Below are positions 16,239-26,576 of a stretch of 64,000 bases of DNA, piece by piece. The stretch is from contig NZ_PVNL01000147.1 of the NCBI RefSeq assembly GCF_002994635.1, positions 1-64,000 of the forward strand, written 5' to 3'. Both the position numbers and the translations under genes were made by a program. Every line of letters begins with the position of its first letter. Position 1 is the first letter of the stretch. The stretch comes from Enhygromyxa salina. GTDB taxonomy: Bacteria; Myxococcota_A; Polyangia; Nannocystales; Nannocystaceae. Under the pieces are notes generated by a model. The model searched no databases, was not told where the DNA came from, and saw only the letters and a list, made by a program, of their open reading frames with translations.

Positions 16239-17576
16239 GTGCGCCGCTTCGAATTCAAAGACAGTCGCTCATACAAGTTCTGGGAGATCGAGGTCGATGG
16301 CGTGAGCTTCACGGCCCGCTACGGCAAGGTCGGCACCGACGGTCAGACCCAGACCAAGAGCTTCGCCAGCGCAGACAAGGCCGCGGCCGCGGCCGAGAAG
16401 AAGATCCAAGAGAAGGTCCGCAAGGGCTACGCCGAGGTCGGATCGGCGCCCGCGAGCCCGGCCAAGCAAGACGCCGCCGAGCCCGAGCACGACTTCGCCG
16501 TGCTCGCCGACAAGCTGCAGGCAGCCGGCGATCCCTGGGGTCAGCGGATCGCCCTGTCGATCGCCCACGCGGCCACCGGGTCCAAGTCGCCCGAGCGGCG
16601 CAAGCTCGCCAAGGCGCTCAAGGAGCTCGAGCGCGAGCACGCCACCCACTTCTTTGGTGCGGCCCTGCAGGACCTCATGACCGAGGACGGGTTCGAGAAG
16701 GTCGCCCGCCTGACCTGGGAGTTCGGCTACATCAAGCGGGCCAACGTCGGCTCGCCCGAGTACGACTTCGACGGACCCGACGCGGGAGAGGTGCTCGCGG
16801 CGATCATGGCCTCGCCGGCCAGTGAGTACATCGAGCAGCTCACCGTCGGGCTCACCGACTGGGAAGGCGGGGGCCTGGTGGATGCCCATCGAGCGATCGC
16901 CAAGGGCATCGTCCACCCGCGCCTCGAGACCGTGTTCATCGGGGACTTTCACGCCGAGCAGCAAGAGATCTCGTGGGTCAGCCACGGGGACATCAGCGGG
17001 CTGTATGCCAAGGCCCCGAACCTCCGAACCCTGCGGCTGCGCGGGGTTGGGTTCGACCTCGGCGCGCTCGAGCACCCCACGCTCGCGCGGCTCGAGATCG
17101 AGTCCGGCGGCCTCCCCGAGGCCGCGGTCGTGAGCCTGGCCAAGGCCAAGCTGCCCGAGCTCGCCCACATGGAGATCTGGTTTGGCCGAACCGACTACGG
17201 TGGCACCACCAACATCGAGGCCCTGCGCCCGCTGTTCTCCACCACCACGCTGCCCAAGCTCAGGCACCTCGGACTGCAGAACTCGGAGATGCAAGACGAG
17301 ATCGCCGTCGCGCTCGCAACGTCCAAGCTGCTCGCGCAGGTGCAGAGCGTCGATCTATCAATGGGCACGATGCGCGGCGCCGGGGTTCAGGCGATCATTG
17401 ACAATGCGCCGCGCTTCAAGCACCTCAAGTCGCTGAACCTCGCCAACAACTACATCTCGTCGGTTCAGGCCACGCAGCTGCGCGCGGCGCTTGGCGATAT
17501 TGTGAAGATCGGGCGGCAGGAGACGCCGGATGTCTACGACGGCGAGCAGTACTACTACACCACCGTCGGCGAGTAG
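16239..17576 (+). CDS. WGR-domain protein with leucine-rich repeats (STM4015-like)
   Basis: 445 residues from the GTG at 16239. The first 75 residues form a WGR domain (RRFEFKDSRSYKFWEIEVDG, then RYGKVGTDGQTQTKSFAS), a nucleic-acid-linked module also seen in PARPs and AlkB-associated proteins. A helical linker follows. Leucine-rich repeat-like units run to the end (LRTLRLRGVGFDLGALEHPT, LPKLRHLGLQNSEM, LKSLNLANNYIS). The combination resembles proteins called STM4015 family; their activity is unknown. There is no signal peptide. Upstream open frame exists, but the WGR domain begins at the chosen start. It is probably a stand-alone cytoplasmic protein. Confidence 0.85.
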   Translation: MRRFEFKDSRSYKFWEIEVDGVSFTARYGKVGTDGQTQTKSFASADKAAAAAEKKIQEKVRKGYAEVGSAPASPAKQDAAEPEHDFAVLADKLQAAGDPWGQRIALSIAHAATGSKSPERRKLAKALKELEREHATHFFGAALQDLMTEDGFEKVARLTWEFGYIKRANVGSPEYDFDGPDAGEVLAAIMASPASEYIEQLTVGLTDWEGGGLVDAHRAIAKGIVHPRLETVFIGDFHAEQQEISWVSHGDISGLYAKAPNLRTLRLRGVGFDLGALEHPTLARLEIESGGLPEAAVVSLAKAKLPELAHMEIWFGRTDYGGTTNIEALRPLFSTTTLPKLRHLGLQNSEMQDEIAVALATSKLLAQVQSVDLSMGTMRGAGVQAIIDNAPRFKHLKSLNLANNYISSVQATQLRAALGDIVKIGRQETPDVYDGEQYYYTTVGE

Positions 17577-17664
17577 CAGGGTCGGCGGCCGCGTCGACCG
17601 CCGCGGAGTCGTAGGCGGGTAGCGACTCGGCGGAGCGCACGTTCGGTGCTACTGTGCCTGCGCC

Positions 17665-17895
17665 ATGAAGATCCAGATCCTCTACTGCGTACGCTGAAAC
17701 TACCTCCCGCAAGCCACCGGTCTGGTGGCCGAGCTCGAGGCGAAGTTTGGTAGTGAGATCGAGGCGGAGCTCATCAAAGGCGATCGCGGCGCCTTCGAGA
17801 TCACCCTCGATGGCGAGCTGATCTACAGCAAGCTCAAAACCCATGCATTCCCGCGCTACGCAGAGATTCCCGCCCTCGTGCTGGACCGGATGTAG
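17665..17895 (+). CDS. Rdx/SelW-like selenoprotein (in-frame TGA read as selenocysteine)
   Basis: 76 residues if TGA at 17695-17697 is read as selenocysteine. The frame opens MKIQILYCVR, then TGA (residue 11), then NYLPQATGLVAELEAKFG, and ends KLKTHAFPRYAEIPALVLDRM at TAG 17893. This is the whole Rdx fold (SelW/SelT/SelH-like): a beta strand leading into a CxxU redox motif (Cys8-Val-Arg-Sec11), a helix, then FEITLDGELIYSKLKT, the usual DGEL-x-x-SK block. The protein is complete on both sides of the TGA, with no decay. A hairpin just after the TGA has a GGTCT loop, as in the E. coli fdhF SECIS. The role is probably thiol redox chemistry in the cytoplasm. It needs SelA, SelB and SelC encoded elsewhere. 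A plain stop is the alternative but would leave a ten-residue peptide. Confidence 0.85.
17695..17729 (+). promoter_or_regulatory. Bacterial SECIS-like element after the Sec TGA
   Basis: TGA at 17695-17697 is followed after 21 bases by a hairpin: stem GCCACC (17713-17718), loop GGTCT (17719-17723), stem GGTGGC (17724-17729). Bacterial SECIS elements lie inside the gene just after the UGA, with about 16-37 bases to a small apical loop carrying an early G. The fdhF loop contains the same GGUCU. Spacing, stem and loop all fit. Confidence 0.75.
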
Positions 17896-17904
17896 CTACT
17901 CGAT

Positions 17905-19083
<1,179 letters not shown>

Positions 19084-19107
19084 GGCGAGTCCAGCACGAG
19101 ATCCGGA

Positions 19108-19617
19108 TCAGGCGGTGCCGGCCGGCGGCAGCTCGGTCGCCAACACCCGCTCGGTCTGGGCCTTGCGAAACGCCAGATAGCGGTCGCGCAGCTCGGGGTC
19201 GGACAAGCTCATGATCGCAACGGCCAACAGCGCCGCGTTCTTGGCTCCCGCCTTGCCGATCGCCAGGGTCCCAACCGGGATCCCCGCGGGCATCTGCGCC
19301 GTCGACAACAGCGCGTCGAGCCCGTCGGTCGACCAGCCCTTCATGGGGATTCCCAGCACGGGCAGGTGGGTGTGCGCCGAGATCACGCCGGCGAGATGGG
19401 CGGCCCCACCCGCCGCGCAGATGATCACCTGCAGGCCCCGCTCGGCCGCCGTCTGCGCGTACTCACCCGCGGCGTCCGGACTGCGGTGTGCCGAGAGCAC
19501 CCGTGCCTCGTTGCCAACGCCGAGTTCGTCGAGGGTCAGCGCCGTGTGTTGGACCGTCGGCCAGTCCGACTCGCTGCCCATCAGAATACCTACGCGAATT
19601 GCTGCTTTGTCGTTCAT
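19108..19617 (-). CDS. purE: N5-carboxyaminoimidazole ribonucleotide mutase
   Basis: 169 residues. It converts N5-CAIR to CAIR in purine synthesis. Family signatures are clear: VGILMGSESDWPTVQHTA (phosphate-binding loop), VLSAHRSPDAAGEYAQTA (catalytic His in SAHRSP), VIICAAGGAAHLAGVISAHT, LPVLGIPMKGWSTDGLDALL and IGKAGAKNAALLAV. The ATG at 19617 was chosen; a GTG three codons earlier is possible. purK is not adjacent. The gene is followed by the Ser/Thr kinase and is divergent from the MBL-fold gene at 19688. Confidence 0.95.
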   Translation of the reverse strand: MNDKAAIRVGILMGSESDWPTVQHTALTLDELGVGNEARVLSAHRSPDAAGEYAQTAAERGLQVIICAAGGAAHLAGVISAHTHLPVLGIPMKGWSTDGLDALLSTAQMPAGIPVGTLAIGKAGAKNAALLAVAIMSLSDPELRDRYLAFRKAQTERVLATELPPAGTA

Positions 19618-19687
19618 GCTCGTCACCGGGCTGGCCGGAGATTATGCGGCGGCCGACGCGACGGCAAGGCCGTGGTATGCCGGCGCC

Positions 19688-20557
<870 letters not shown>

Positions 20558-20565
20558 TCGGCGCG

Positions 20566-20957
20566 CTACAGCGTGATCCCGAGCTCGCTGGCTTTGTCGC
20601 GGATCTTCGCCAACAGCGGCGCTCCCGTCTCACCCGCCGCGAGCGCGCGCGCGTAGGCGCTGGCGAATAGCCGCTCCCCGCCGGCCTCGCGCCCCGGGAC
20701 CTGCAGCAGGATCTCTGCGAGCCCGAGCTCCGGATCGGCGACCATCGCTGGCGGGGCCTCGATCGTCGCGTAGGTCGGCAGCGCGTGCTCGAAGCTGGCC
20801 TGAGCCAGCTCGGGGTCCCCGGCGCTCGAGTGACGCACGACCGCCCGCAGCCAGCTCGGAACCGACGAGCCCTTGGGCGGCGGCTCGAGCTCGCCTGCGA
20901 TCACCGGCCGTAGAGCCCCTCGAACAGCGCCACACAAAGCGCGAACTGATCCGCCCG
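20566..20957 (-). pseudogene. Remnant of a Hanks-type Ser/Thr kinase C-terminal region
   Basis: On the minus strand, ADQFALCVALFEGLYGR is followed by a stop. It then shifts frame to VIAGELEPPPKGSSVPSWLR and continues to a stop at 20566. The intact kinase at 38022-41177 has the matching block DQFAFCVALWEALYGARPF and then its activation-loop-distal part, so the motif is the late kinase domain. The PF(A/P)G segment after the GLYGR block is deleted, and everything N-terminal of ADQFALC (ATP site, catalytic loop) is absent. The tail (ASFEHALPTYATI, GREAGGERLFASAYARAL) may be a TPR remnant. It is a truncated, frameshifted fragment with no function to expect. Confidence 0.75.
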
Positions 20958-20979
20958 CGCGCGCGCGGGAGGATCTCTG

Positions 20980-21011
20980 GATCAGCGAGGGCCGAGCGGC
21001 CCTCGCTGATC
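20980..21011 (-). terminator. Strong hairpin after the coiled-coil operon
   Basis: Arms GATCAGCGAGGGCC and GGCCCTCGCTGATC pair over 14 bp without mismatch around GAGC. It begins 7 bases beyond the stop (21018) of the minus-strand coiled-coil gene and most likely ends that two-gene transcript. Confidence 0.75.
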
Positions 21012-21017
21012 ACGCGA

Positions 21018-22079
21018 CTACTTGCCCTTGCTCGAGTTCTTGGCCTGCTCCATCGCGATCTCGCGGATCGCCTCGAACGAGGTCGAGTTCGACGCGCCCT
21101 CTATCGCCTTGACCGCCAGGTCTTGGGCCTGGCCGAGCGCGGTGTCGAGCTGGTTCGACAGCGCCTCGATCTGCCCGGCCTGCTTGCCCAGCGTCTCCTC
21201 GAGGCTGGCGATGCGCAGCTCGTAGACCCGCCGCTTGCCGTCGGTGTCTTTCTTGGTCAGCTCCGCCGCGGACTTGGTGTCGCGCCGGGCGATGCCCAGA
21301 CCGACCGACTCGCCGCGCTTGCGCGCCTCGGCCAGCGCGGCGTCGAGACCGGCGGCCTCCTCCTCGAGCGTGTGCAGCTCGGCCTCGCGCTCGGCGACCG
21401 CCTTCTCACGGGCGGCCCACCCGGCTTGCGCAGCCTCGCGCTGGTTGCTGAGCTCGGCCGTGAACGCCTTGGCCGCCTGCGCGCGCTCGTCCTGCTCTTG
21501 CCTGCGGCGCTGGTCGAGGTCGTACTCGTAGCCCTCGGCCTCGCGGGCGCGGACCTGGTCCTGCTCGGCGGCCTGCTCGGCGACCTGTTGCTCGTGCGCG
21601 GCCTTTTGCTTGGCCCACTGCTCGCGCTTCTCGTTCAGCGCTTTCTTGGCGGCCTCGGTGTTGCTGGACAGCTCGTCCTTGGCGGCGGCGGCCCGCTGGT
21701 CATAGCTCTCGATCAACTTGGCGAGCGCGCCCTCGGCCGCGTCGACCTCGTAGAGTCGCTGCAGCTGACTGCTGAGCGCGTTGACCTGGGCCTGAAGCCC
21801 CAGCAGGGTCGTGGCCTCCGCCGTCAGGCGCCGCTGCAAGCTGTTGGTGTGCTCACCGATCCGCGAGCCAATCCCCGACAGCTGCGCGCCGAGACTGCCG
21901 CCGATCGGCAGCGGCGCGTCGCTGGCCTTGACCAGCGCGGTGCTCGTGGGTGCGGGCGTCGCCGCCGCCGGCTTCCCACCCTTCTCGAGCGCCTTGTAGG
22001 CCTTGGCCAGCTCCTTGTAAGCGGCGAGGATCGTGGCCTTGGTGTCGCGGCTGTTGAGGTCCTTGATCGGGCTAGTCAC
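21018..22079 (-). CDS. Long coiled-coil protein (second of a tandem pair)
   Basis: 353 residues. After a short N-terminal segment (SRDTKATILAAYKELAKAYK) and a Pro/Ala-rich linker, residues about 65-330 are almost continuous heptad-type coiled coil, rich in Ala, Glu, Gln, Lys and Arg. There is no membrane segment or enzyme motif. Its C-terminal block (RIASLEETLGKQAGQIEALS, then TALGQAQDLAVKAIEGASNS) matches the end of the upstream neighbour, so the two are paralogues. The genes overlap by eight bases. Function is unknown; a structural or scaffold role is a guess. The 14-bp hairpin terminator follows immediately. Confidence 0.8.
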   Translation of the reverse strand: MTSPIKDLNSRDTKATILAAYKELAKAYKALEKGGKPAAATPAPTSTALVKASDAPLPIGGSLGAQLSGIGSRIGEHTNSLQRRLTAEATTLLGLQAQVNALSSQLQRLYEVDAAEGALAKLIESYDQRAAAAKDELSSNTEAAKKALNEKREQWAKQKAAHEQQVAEQAAEQDQVRAREAEGYEYDLDQRRRQEQDERAQAAKAFTAELSNQREAAQAGWAAREKAVAEREAELHTLEEEAAGLDAALAEARKRGESVGLGIARRDTKSAAELTKKDTDGKRRVYELRIASLEETLGKQAGQIEALSNQLDTALGQAQDLAVKAIEGASNSTSFEAIREIAMEQAKNSSKGK

Positions 22080-23061
22080 GGGTCACCTCACGCGAGTTCT
22101 TGAGCGCTTCGCTTGCGAGCTTCTGGGCCTGACTGAGCGCGGCGCTCAGGCGTGTCGACAGCTCCTGCAGCTGCCCGCTCTGATCACCGATGCGAGTCTC
22201 GAGCGTCTTGATCTTCAGCTCGAACACCTCGATGTCGGCCGCTGCGTCGCGGGCCGCGAGCTCGGCTTCGTGCTTGGCGTCGCGGTTGACCGCGGCGATC
22301 GCCTGGTCCCGGGCCTGGGTCTCGGCCTTGGCCAGCGCCTCGTCTCGGCCGGCGACCTTGGTCCGCAGCGCCGCGATGTCGTCGGCGCGCAGGTCGAGCG
22401 TGGCCTCGCGGGCGCCCCAGTCCTTCTCCTTGGTCGCGGTCTGCTCGGCGAGCTCGCGCTCGAGGTCGCGCCTGGCCTGCGCGTTGTCGTTGGCGGTGAG
22501 CTTGTCCTGCCGCGCCAGCTCGTAGCCGTGGGCCTCGTCGGCGCGCTTGCGGTCAGCGTCGCGGCGCGCGGTGAGCTCGGCGAGCTCGCTCTCACGCGTC
22601 GCCGCCTCGCTGGCCCAGCGCTCGCGGGTCTGGGCGATCTCGGCGTCGAGCTCGGTCAGCTGCTCGGCGCTTCGGGCCTGCAGCTCGGCGAGCTTCTGCG
22701 CGTGCTCTCGCTCGAGCAGCGCCAGGGCCTCGGCGGCGATCGTCAAGTTCTCGAGCTCGGCGACGCGCCGACGCTCGATCTCGATCGCCCGCTGCACCTG
22801 CCCGACCTTGCCGGACTCGCTCTCCATCCGATCCGAGAGGTCCTCGAGCGCCTTCGAGAACTCGAGCTGAAGCTCGGCGAGGCCCTTGACGATATTGTCG
22901 ACGGTGTAGCCGGAGGCTTGCTCGACGACTTCGCGATCACGACCGCGCTCGGCCGCCTCCGCCCGGGTCTCGATGTTGCCCGCCAGCTGGCGGTGGGCGC
23001 GAAGCAGAGAAGAGAACGCTTTTTCGATGTCTTCTCGCGACTTGGGTTCTGTACTACTCAT
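22072..23061 (-). CDS. Long coiled-coil protein (first of a tandem pair)
   Basis: 329 residues from the ATG at 23061. The start is MSSTEPKSREDIEKAFSSLL, then VDNIVKGLAELQLEFSKALE. Coiled coil runs from about residue 60 to 320 (ELEAELAE-like heptads, TRERWASEAATRESELAELT). The C-terminal block KIKTLETRIGDQSGQLQELS, then LSQAQKLASEALKNSREV, is shared with the downstream paralogue. No enzyme domain or signal peptide is present. The longer open frame upstream lacks coding character. The pair forms an operon whose products may form a hetero-oligomer; that is inference. Confidence 0.8.
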   Translation of the reverse strand: MSSTEPKSREDIEKAFSSLLRAHRQLAGNIETRAEAAERGRDREVVEQASGYTVDNIVKGLAELQLEFSKALEDLSDRMESESGKVGQVQRAIEIERRRVAELENLTIAAEALALLEREHAQKLAELQARSAEQLTELDAEIAQTRERWASEAATRESELAELTARRDADRKRADEAHGYELARQDKLTANDNAQARRDLERELAEQTATKEKDWGAREATLDLRADDIAALRTKVAGRDEALAKAETQARDQAIAAVNRDAKHEAELAARDAAADIEVFELKIKTLETRIGDQSGQLQELSTRLSAALSQAQKLASEALKNSREVTRD

Positions 23062-23253
23062 TCGATCTGAACTCCGTGGGTTGTTACGACGCGGCATTCT
23101 AGAGCGACACCTCGCGAGATCCCATGGGAACTCGCGCCCTGATCGGTTAAAATGCGGCTTTGAGCAGGGGCGAACCCGCCCCCGAGCGTCCATGCACGTC
23201 AACGGAGCCGACCCCACGTCGGGTGCGAGTGGCCCCAATCACTCGCGAACCTG

Positions 23254-23295
23254 ACTGTATGCCTGAGCCATATTATATTGCACGCATAATACAGT
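23254..23295. promoter_or_regulatory. AT-rich inverted repeat, likely promoter/operator
   Basis: ACTGTAT (23254-23260) and ATACAGT (23289-23295) are inverted repeats enclosing CATATTATATTG, an AT-rich -10-like core that is unusual in this GC-rich window. It lies 36 bases before the lipoprotein start at 23331 and 193 bases before the divergent coiled-coil gene. The interval 23062-23330 holds no gene; a small GGGGCG/CGCCCC hairpin is also present at 23167-23182. Confidence 0.35.
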
Positions 23296-23330
23296 TTCAC
23301 TTCGTCTCGGGCCGCGGCTAGCTTGTCCTC

Positions 23331-24119
23331 ATGCCTGCCCACGAGCGTTCCTTGGTCTGTGTCGCCCTGTTTGGCCTCGTTTTCGCCGCCTGTGTGGACC
23401 GAGCGGGCATCGACGAGCTCGACGAGCTCGACTCCGGCACCGAGGAGACCACGGCCACGGCCACCGACACGGGCGACGCCGACACGGGGGACACGGACAC
23501 CGACACGGGGGACACTGGCGACACCGACGGACCGGATACTGGTGACACCGACACCGGTGAGCCGCTCCCGGAGAGCTTCTGTGAGCAGTCGTGCGCGGTG
23601 CTCTCAGCCGACAGCTGCCTGACCGAGGACGCGTGCCTGACCTACTGCGAGGACGAGTCGCTCGGTTGGGACCCGGCCGTCGGCCAGGCCTTTGCTGCCT
23701 GCGCCGCCACCAACCCCCTGTGCTTCCAGTCCGTCGAGGGCTGCATGCTCGCCGAGCTGCACCCTCCCGGCTCCCCGATCTCGATTCGGATCGACGGCGC
23801 CGGCTTCGACGCGCACGAGGGCATGCCGATCCGGGTGTGGGGCGACCCCGACGTCGACCCGCAGTTCGCAGGCGAGGCGACGGTCGTCGACGGCGCGTTC
23901 AGCTTTGCGTGGGCCGAGCCGGTCCAGATCTTCGATGTCTTCGGTCCGCTGTTGCTCGCCTACATCGACGTCGATGACGACGGCAGCTGTGATGGCGACA
24001 TCGACGTCGCCGCCTCGCTGAACACCGCGTGGAACGGGGACCTGCTCGACCCCGTGTTCGAGGTCTCCATGGTCGCCCCGCTCGACCCGGCCGCGTTCGT
24101 GTGTGACTTCGTGCCCTGA
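23331..24119 (+). CDS. Lipoprotein with TDTGDTD-rich linker, unknown function
   Basis: 262 residues. The signal peptide (LVCVALFGLVFAAC) ends in the lipobox FAAC. A Thr/Asp/Gly-rich linker follows (DTGDADTGDTDTDTGDTGDT, about residues 45-80). Next is a Cys-rich segment (CEQSCAVLSADSCLTEDACL, then CAATNPLC), and finally a beta-rich domain (ISIRIDGAGFDAHEGMPIRV). No catalytic motif is recognised. It should be exposed on the outer membrane. It may be co-transcribed with the CotH/lamin-tail gene 36 bases downstream, which has a similar linker. Confidence 0.8.
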   Translation: MPAHERSLVCVALFGLVFAACVDRAGIDELDELDSGTEETTATATDTGDADTGDTDTDTGDTGDTDGPDTGDTDTGEPLPESFCEQSCAVLSADSCLTEDACLTYCEDESLGWDPAVGQAFAACAATNPLCFQSVEGCMLAELHPPGSPISIRIDGAGFDAHEGMPIRVWGDPDVDPQFAGEATVVDGAFSFAWAEPVQIFDVFGPLLLAYIDVDDDGSCDGDIDVAASLNTAWNGDLLDPVFEVSMVAPLDPAAFVCDFVP

Positions 24120-24155
24120 CCGGGGGCGCCGGGATGGTGATAGAATTGCGCCTTC

Positions 24156-26576
24156 ATGCGTGACCCTGACGTACTACGTACCCACTGGTTGCGCGCAGCC
24201 ATCACGGCCGCCTGCCTGGTCCCCGCAGTGGGCTTCACGACTGGCTGCGCGGACGAACCCGGGGTCGCCGACACCGACGGGACGGGCAGCGAGAGCGAGA
24301 CCGGCACCGACGATACCTCGACCAGCTCGACCGACGGGGGCACCGAGCCTTCGCCGGCCGCGATGCAGTTCTCCGAGGTCATGTATCACCCGGTCCTCGA
24401 GCAGGCCTTCGTCGATCGTCACGAGTTTGTCGAGATCCACAATCCCGGCGCGGAGTCGGTGGAGCTCGGTGGCTGGCGGCTCGACGGTGGGGTCGACTTC
24501 AGCTTTGCCCCCGGGACCAGCATCGACGCGGGCGGCTACCTGGTGATCGCCAGGGATCCTGCCGCGTTGCTGGCGATCGGCTCCTACGCGCTCGATCCGT
24601 CACAGGTGGTCGGCCCGTACCAAGGTGAGCTCGAGAACGGCGACGAGTTCCTGATCCTGCGCCGGGACGACGACACGATCGCGGACACCATGGGATACGA
24701 CGACGGGTTCCCCTGGCCGATCGCCGCCGACGCGCTCGGTGCAGGCGAGAGCTGGCTGGCCCCCGAGCTGTTGCCGCTCGAGGATCACCGCTACCGCGGG
24801 GTCTCGCTCGAGCGCGTGAGCCTGTCCGTGTCGGGCGACGAGGTCGGCAACTGGACCGCGTCCGAGCTCGATGATCCGTCGCCGGGTCGCGCGTTCGCGG
24901 GTCTGCGCGCCGAGCCCCTGCCGATCCTGATCCGCAAGGACACATCTACCGCGTCTCCAGATCCCCTGATCCGCGAGGGCGAAGCCGTCACCCTGGACCT
25001 GGAATTCAGTGAGTTCGGCGCGCTCAGCGATGTTCGCGTCGACTACTTCGTGGACGACGTCGAGGTCGCGGGCGAGCCCGTCGCGTCGCTGGCCGTATCC
25101 GACGCCGAGTTTGTCGGGCGCACCGTCGCGGTCGAGCTCCCTGGCCAGGCCGCGAACAGCATCGTGCGCTACCGCGTGTTCGCAGATCGCGGCGCCGGGG
25201 TCGAGCTGGTGTCCCCGCGGCCCAGCGACCCGAACGACTATCACGCCTACTTCGTGAGCCCCGTGGTCGACTCGGACGCGCGCGTGTATCAGCTGTTCTT
25301 GGCCAGCGATCAGTGGGCGCAGATGTGGACCAACATCGAGGCCGGCCGCGAGCAAGGGTGCGAGGCGTCGCCAACCTGGAACGATCGGGTGCCCGGCGTG
25401 TTCGTGTATGAGGGCCAGGTCCACGATGTCCAGGTTCGCTATCAGGGTAGTCGGTGGAATCGCTTCAACGGCCCCGACGTGGACAATTGGCCCCACGCAG
25501 GCCCGAGCGCGCCGTCGCCTCTGCGGGGGTTGAGCTACCGGATCGCGTTTCCGCGCTATGACCGGTTCGAGGGTCGCAAGGTCCTGGCGCTGAACAAGCT
25601 GACGCAGGGCTGCCCAGGGCTGAGCTCGGCCGTGGGCTTCGAGCTGTTCCGCCGAATGTCGCTCCCGGCCTCCGTGACCAGCTTCGCGCGGCTGCACATC
25701 AACGGCGGGTACTTTCGATACATGCTGGAGATCGAGCGGCCAGGCGAAGAGATGATGGAGGCGTACCACGAGGCCATGGCCGCCGATCCGCTGAACGTCG
25801 AGCCGGTCGGCCACCTGTTCAAGTCGGTCGGGCTCAACGCCGACGCCGGGCCGTTTGGCTGGGGTGACGGACGCCCGCTCGCGGAGTCGTGCGGACATGA
25901 CATCAACACGCGCTACGCCGCCACCTACGACCGCAAGACGCACACCTGGGACAACCACGCCCAGCTGATTGCCATGCTCGAGGAGCTCGACAGCTACCGC
26001 GATCCGTTTGACGGGTCGATCGACGTGCTCGCCACGCAGCTGTACCTCGAGGAGCACTTTGACGTCGAGGCCATGCTCGACCACATCGTCATCATGAACT
26101 GGAGCATCCCGTTTGATGACTACTTCCAGAACTACTTTCTGTATCAGCGACGAAGCGACGCCCGCTGGTCGATGGTCGCCTGGGACCTCGATCAAAACTT
26201 CGGACCGTGGGCGGCAGGGACGGGCTCGGGTCCGCAAGCGTCGATCTTCGGCGGCCGCAACGGCCAAGACGTGGCCGGTGGTATCGACGCCAACCGCAGC
26301 GGCTGGTGGAATCGCGTGAAGGACTCATTCTTGCGGGCGTACGAGGACGAGTACATCGACCGCATGAAGATGCACGCGGGGCTCACGCTGCACCCCGATG
26401 AGGTCGCGGCGATCGTCGATGAGATCGTGGCGGCCTATGACATCGAAGAAGCGAATGCGGCAGCGAGCTCGCCGAGCTGCGACATCGACGGCGCAGCGGC
26501 CCAATTCAAGGCGTTCGCTGCGGCTCGGCATGCGTATGTGATCGGGACGCCAGCGGCGGATCTTGTCGACTGGTGA
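24156..26576 (+). CDS. CotH-type kinase and lamin-tail domain lipoprotein
   Basis: 806 residues. A signal peptide with lipobox TTGC and a Ser/Thr/Glu linker come first. A lamin-tail domain follows (about 70-185: FSEVMYHPVLEQAFVDRHEF, GWRLDGGVDFSF). A middle beta domain is next (about 240-345), then a CotH domain (about 350-780): YQGSRWNRFNG, RIAFPRYDRFEGRKVLALNK, SLPASVTSFARLHINGGYFR and WSMVAWDLDQNFGPW. The WDLDQNFG motif carries the metal-binding Asp of CotH kinases. CotH proteins are secreted or spore-coat protein kinases; the target here is unknown. The last 71 bases overlap the convergent radical SAM gene. Confidence 0.88.
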   Translation: MRDPDVLRTHWLRAAITAACLVPAVGFTTGCADEPGVADTDGTGSESETGTDDTSTSSTDGGTEPSPAAMQFSEVMYHPVLEQAFVDRHEFVEIHNPGAESVELGGWRLDGGVDFSFAPGTSIDAGGYLVIARDPAALLAIGSYALDPSQVVGPYQGELENGDEFLILRRDDDTIADTMGYDDGFPWPIAADALGAGESWLAPELLPLEDHRYRGVSLERVSLSVSGDEVGNWTASELDDPSPGRAFAGLRAEPLPILIRKDTSTASPDPLIREGEAVTLDLEFSEFGALSDVRVDYFVDDVEVAGEPVASLAVSDAEFVGRTVAVELPGQAANSIVRYRVFADRGAGVELVSPRPSDPNDYHAYFVSPVVDSDARVYQLFLASDQWAQMWTNIEAGREQGCEASPTWNDRVPGVFVYEGQVHDVQVRYQGSRWNRFNGPDVDNWPHAGPSAPSPLRGLSYRIAFPRYDRFEGRKVLALNKLTQGCPGLSSAVGFELFRRMSLPASVTSFARLHINGGYFRYMLEIERPGEEMMEAYHEAMAADPLNVEPVGHLFKSVGLNADAGPFGWGDGRPLAESCGHDINTRYAATYDRKTHTWDNHAQLIAMLEELDSYRDPFDGSIDVLATQLYLEEHFDVEAMLDHIVIMNWSIPFDDYFQNYFLYQRRSDARWSMVAWDLDQNFGPWAAGTGSGPQASIFGGRNGQDVAGGIDANRSGWWNRVKDSFLRAYEDEYIDRMKMHAGLTLHPDEVAAIVDEIVAAYDIEEANAAASSPSCDIDGAAAQFKAFAAARHAYVIGTPAADLVDW

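Noticed and set aside
17695..17697. TGA in the Rdx-like frame as an ordinary stop or a decayed gene
   Set aside because: The frame continues without any damage for 65 codons with the Rdx motifs, the TGA is exactly at the redox position, and a SECIS-like hairpin follows.
24600..26267. A 555-codon open frame on the minus strand opposite the CotH gene
   Set aside because: It is the antisense shadow of a gene with clear domains; its protein has no recognisable family and looks like high-GC antisense (His/Arg/Val/Gly-rich).
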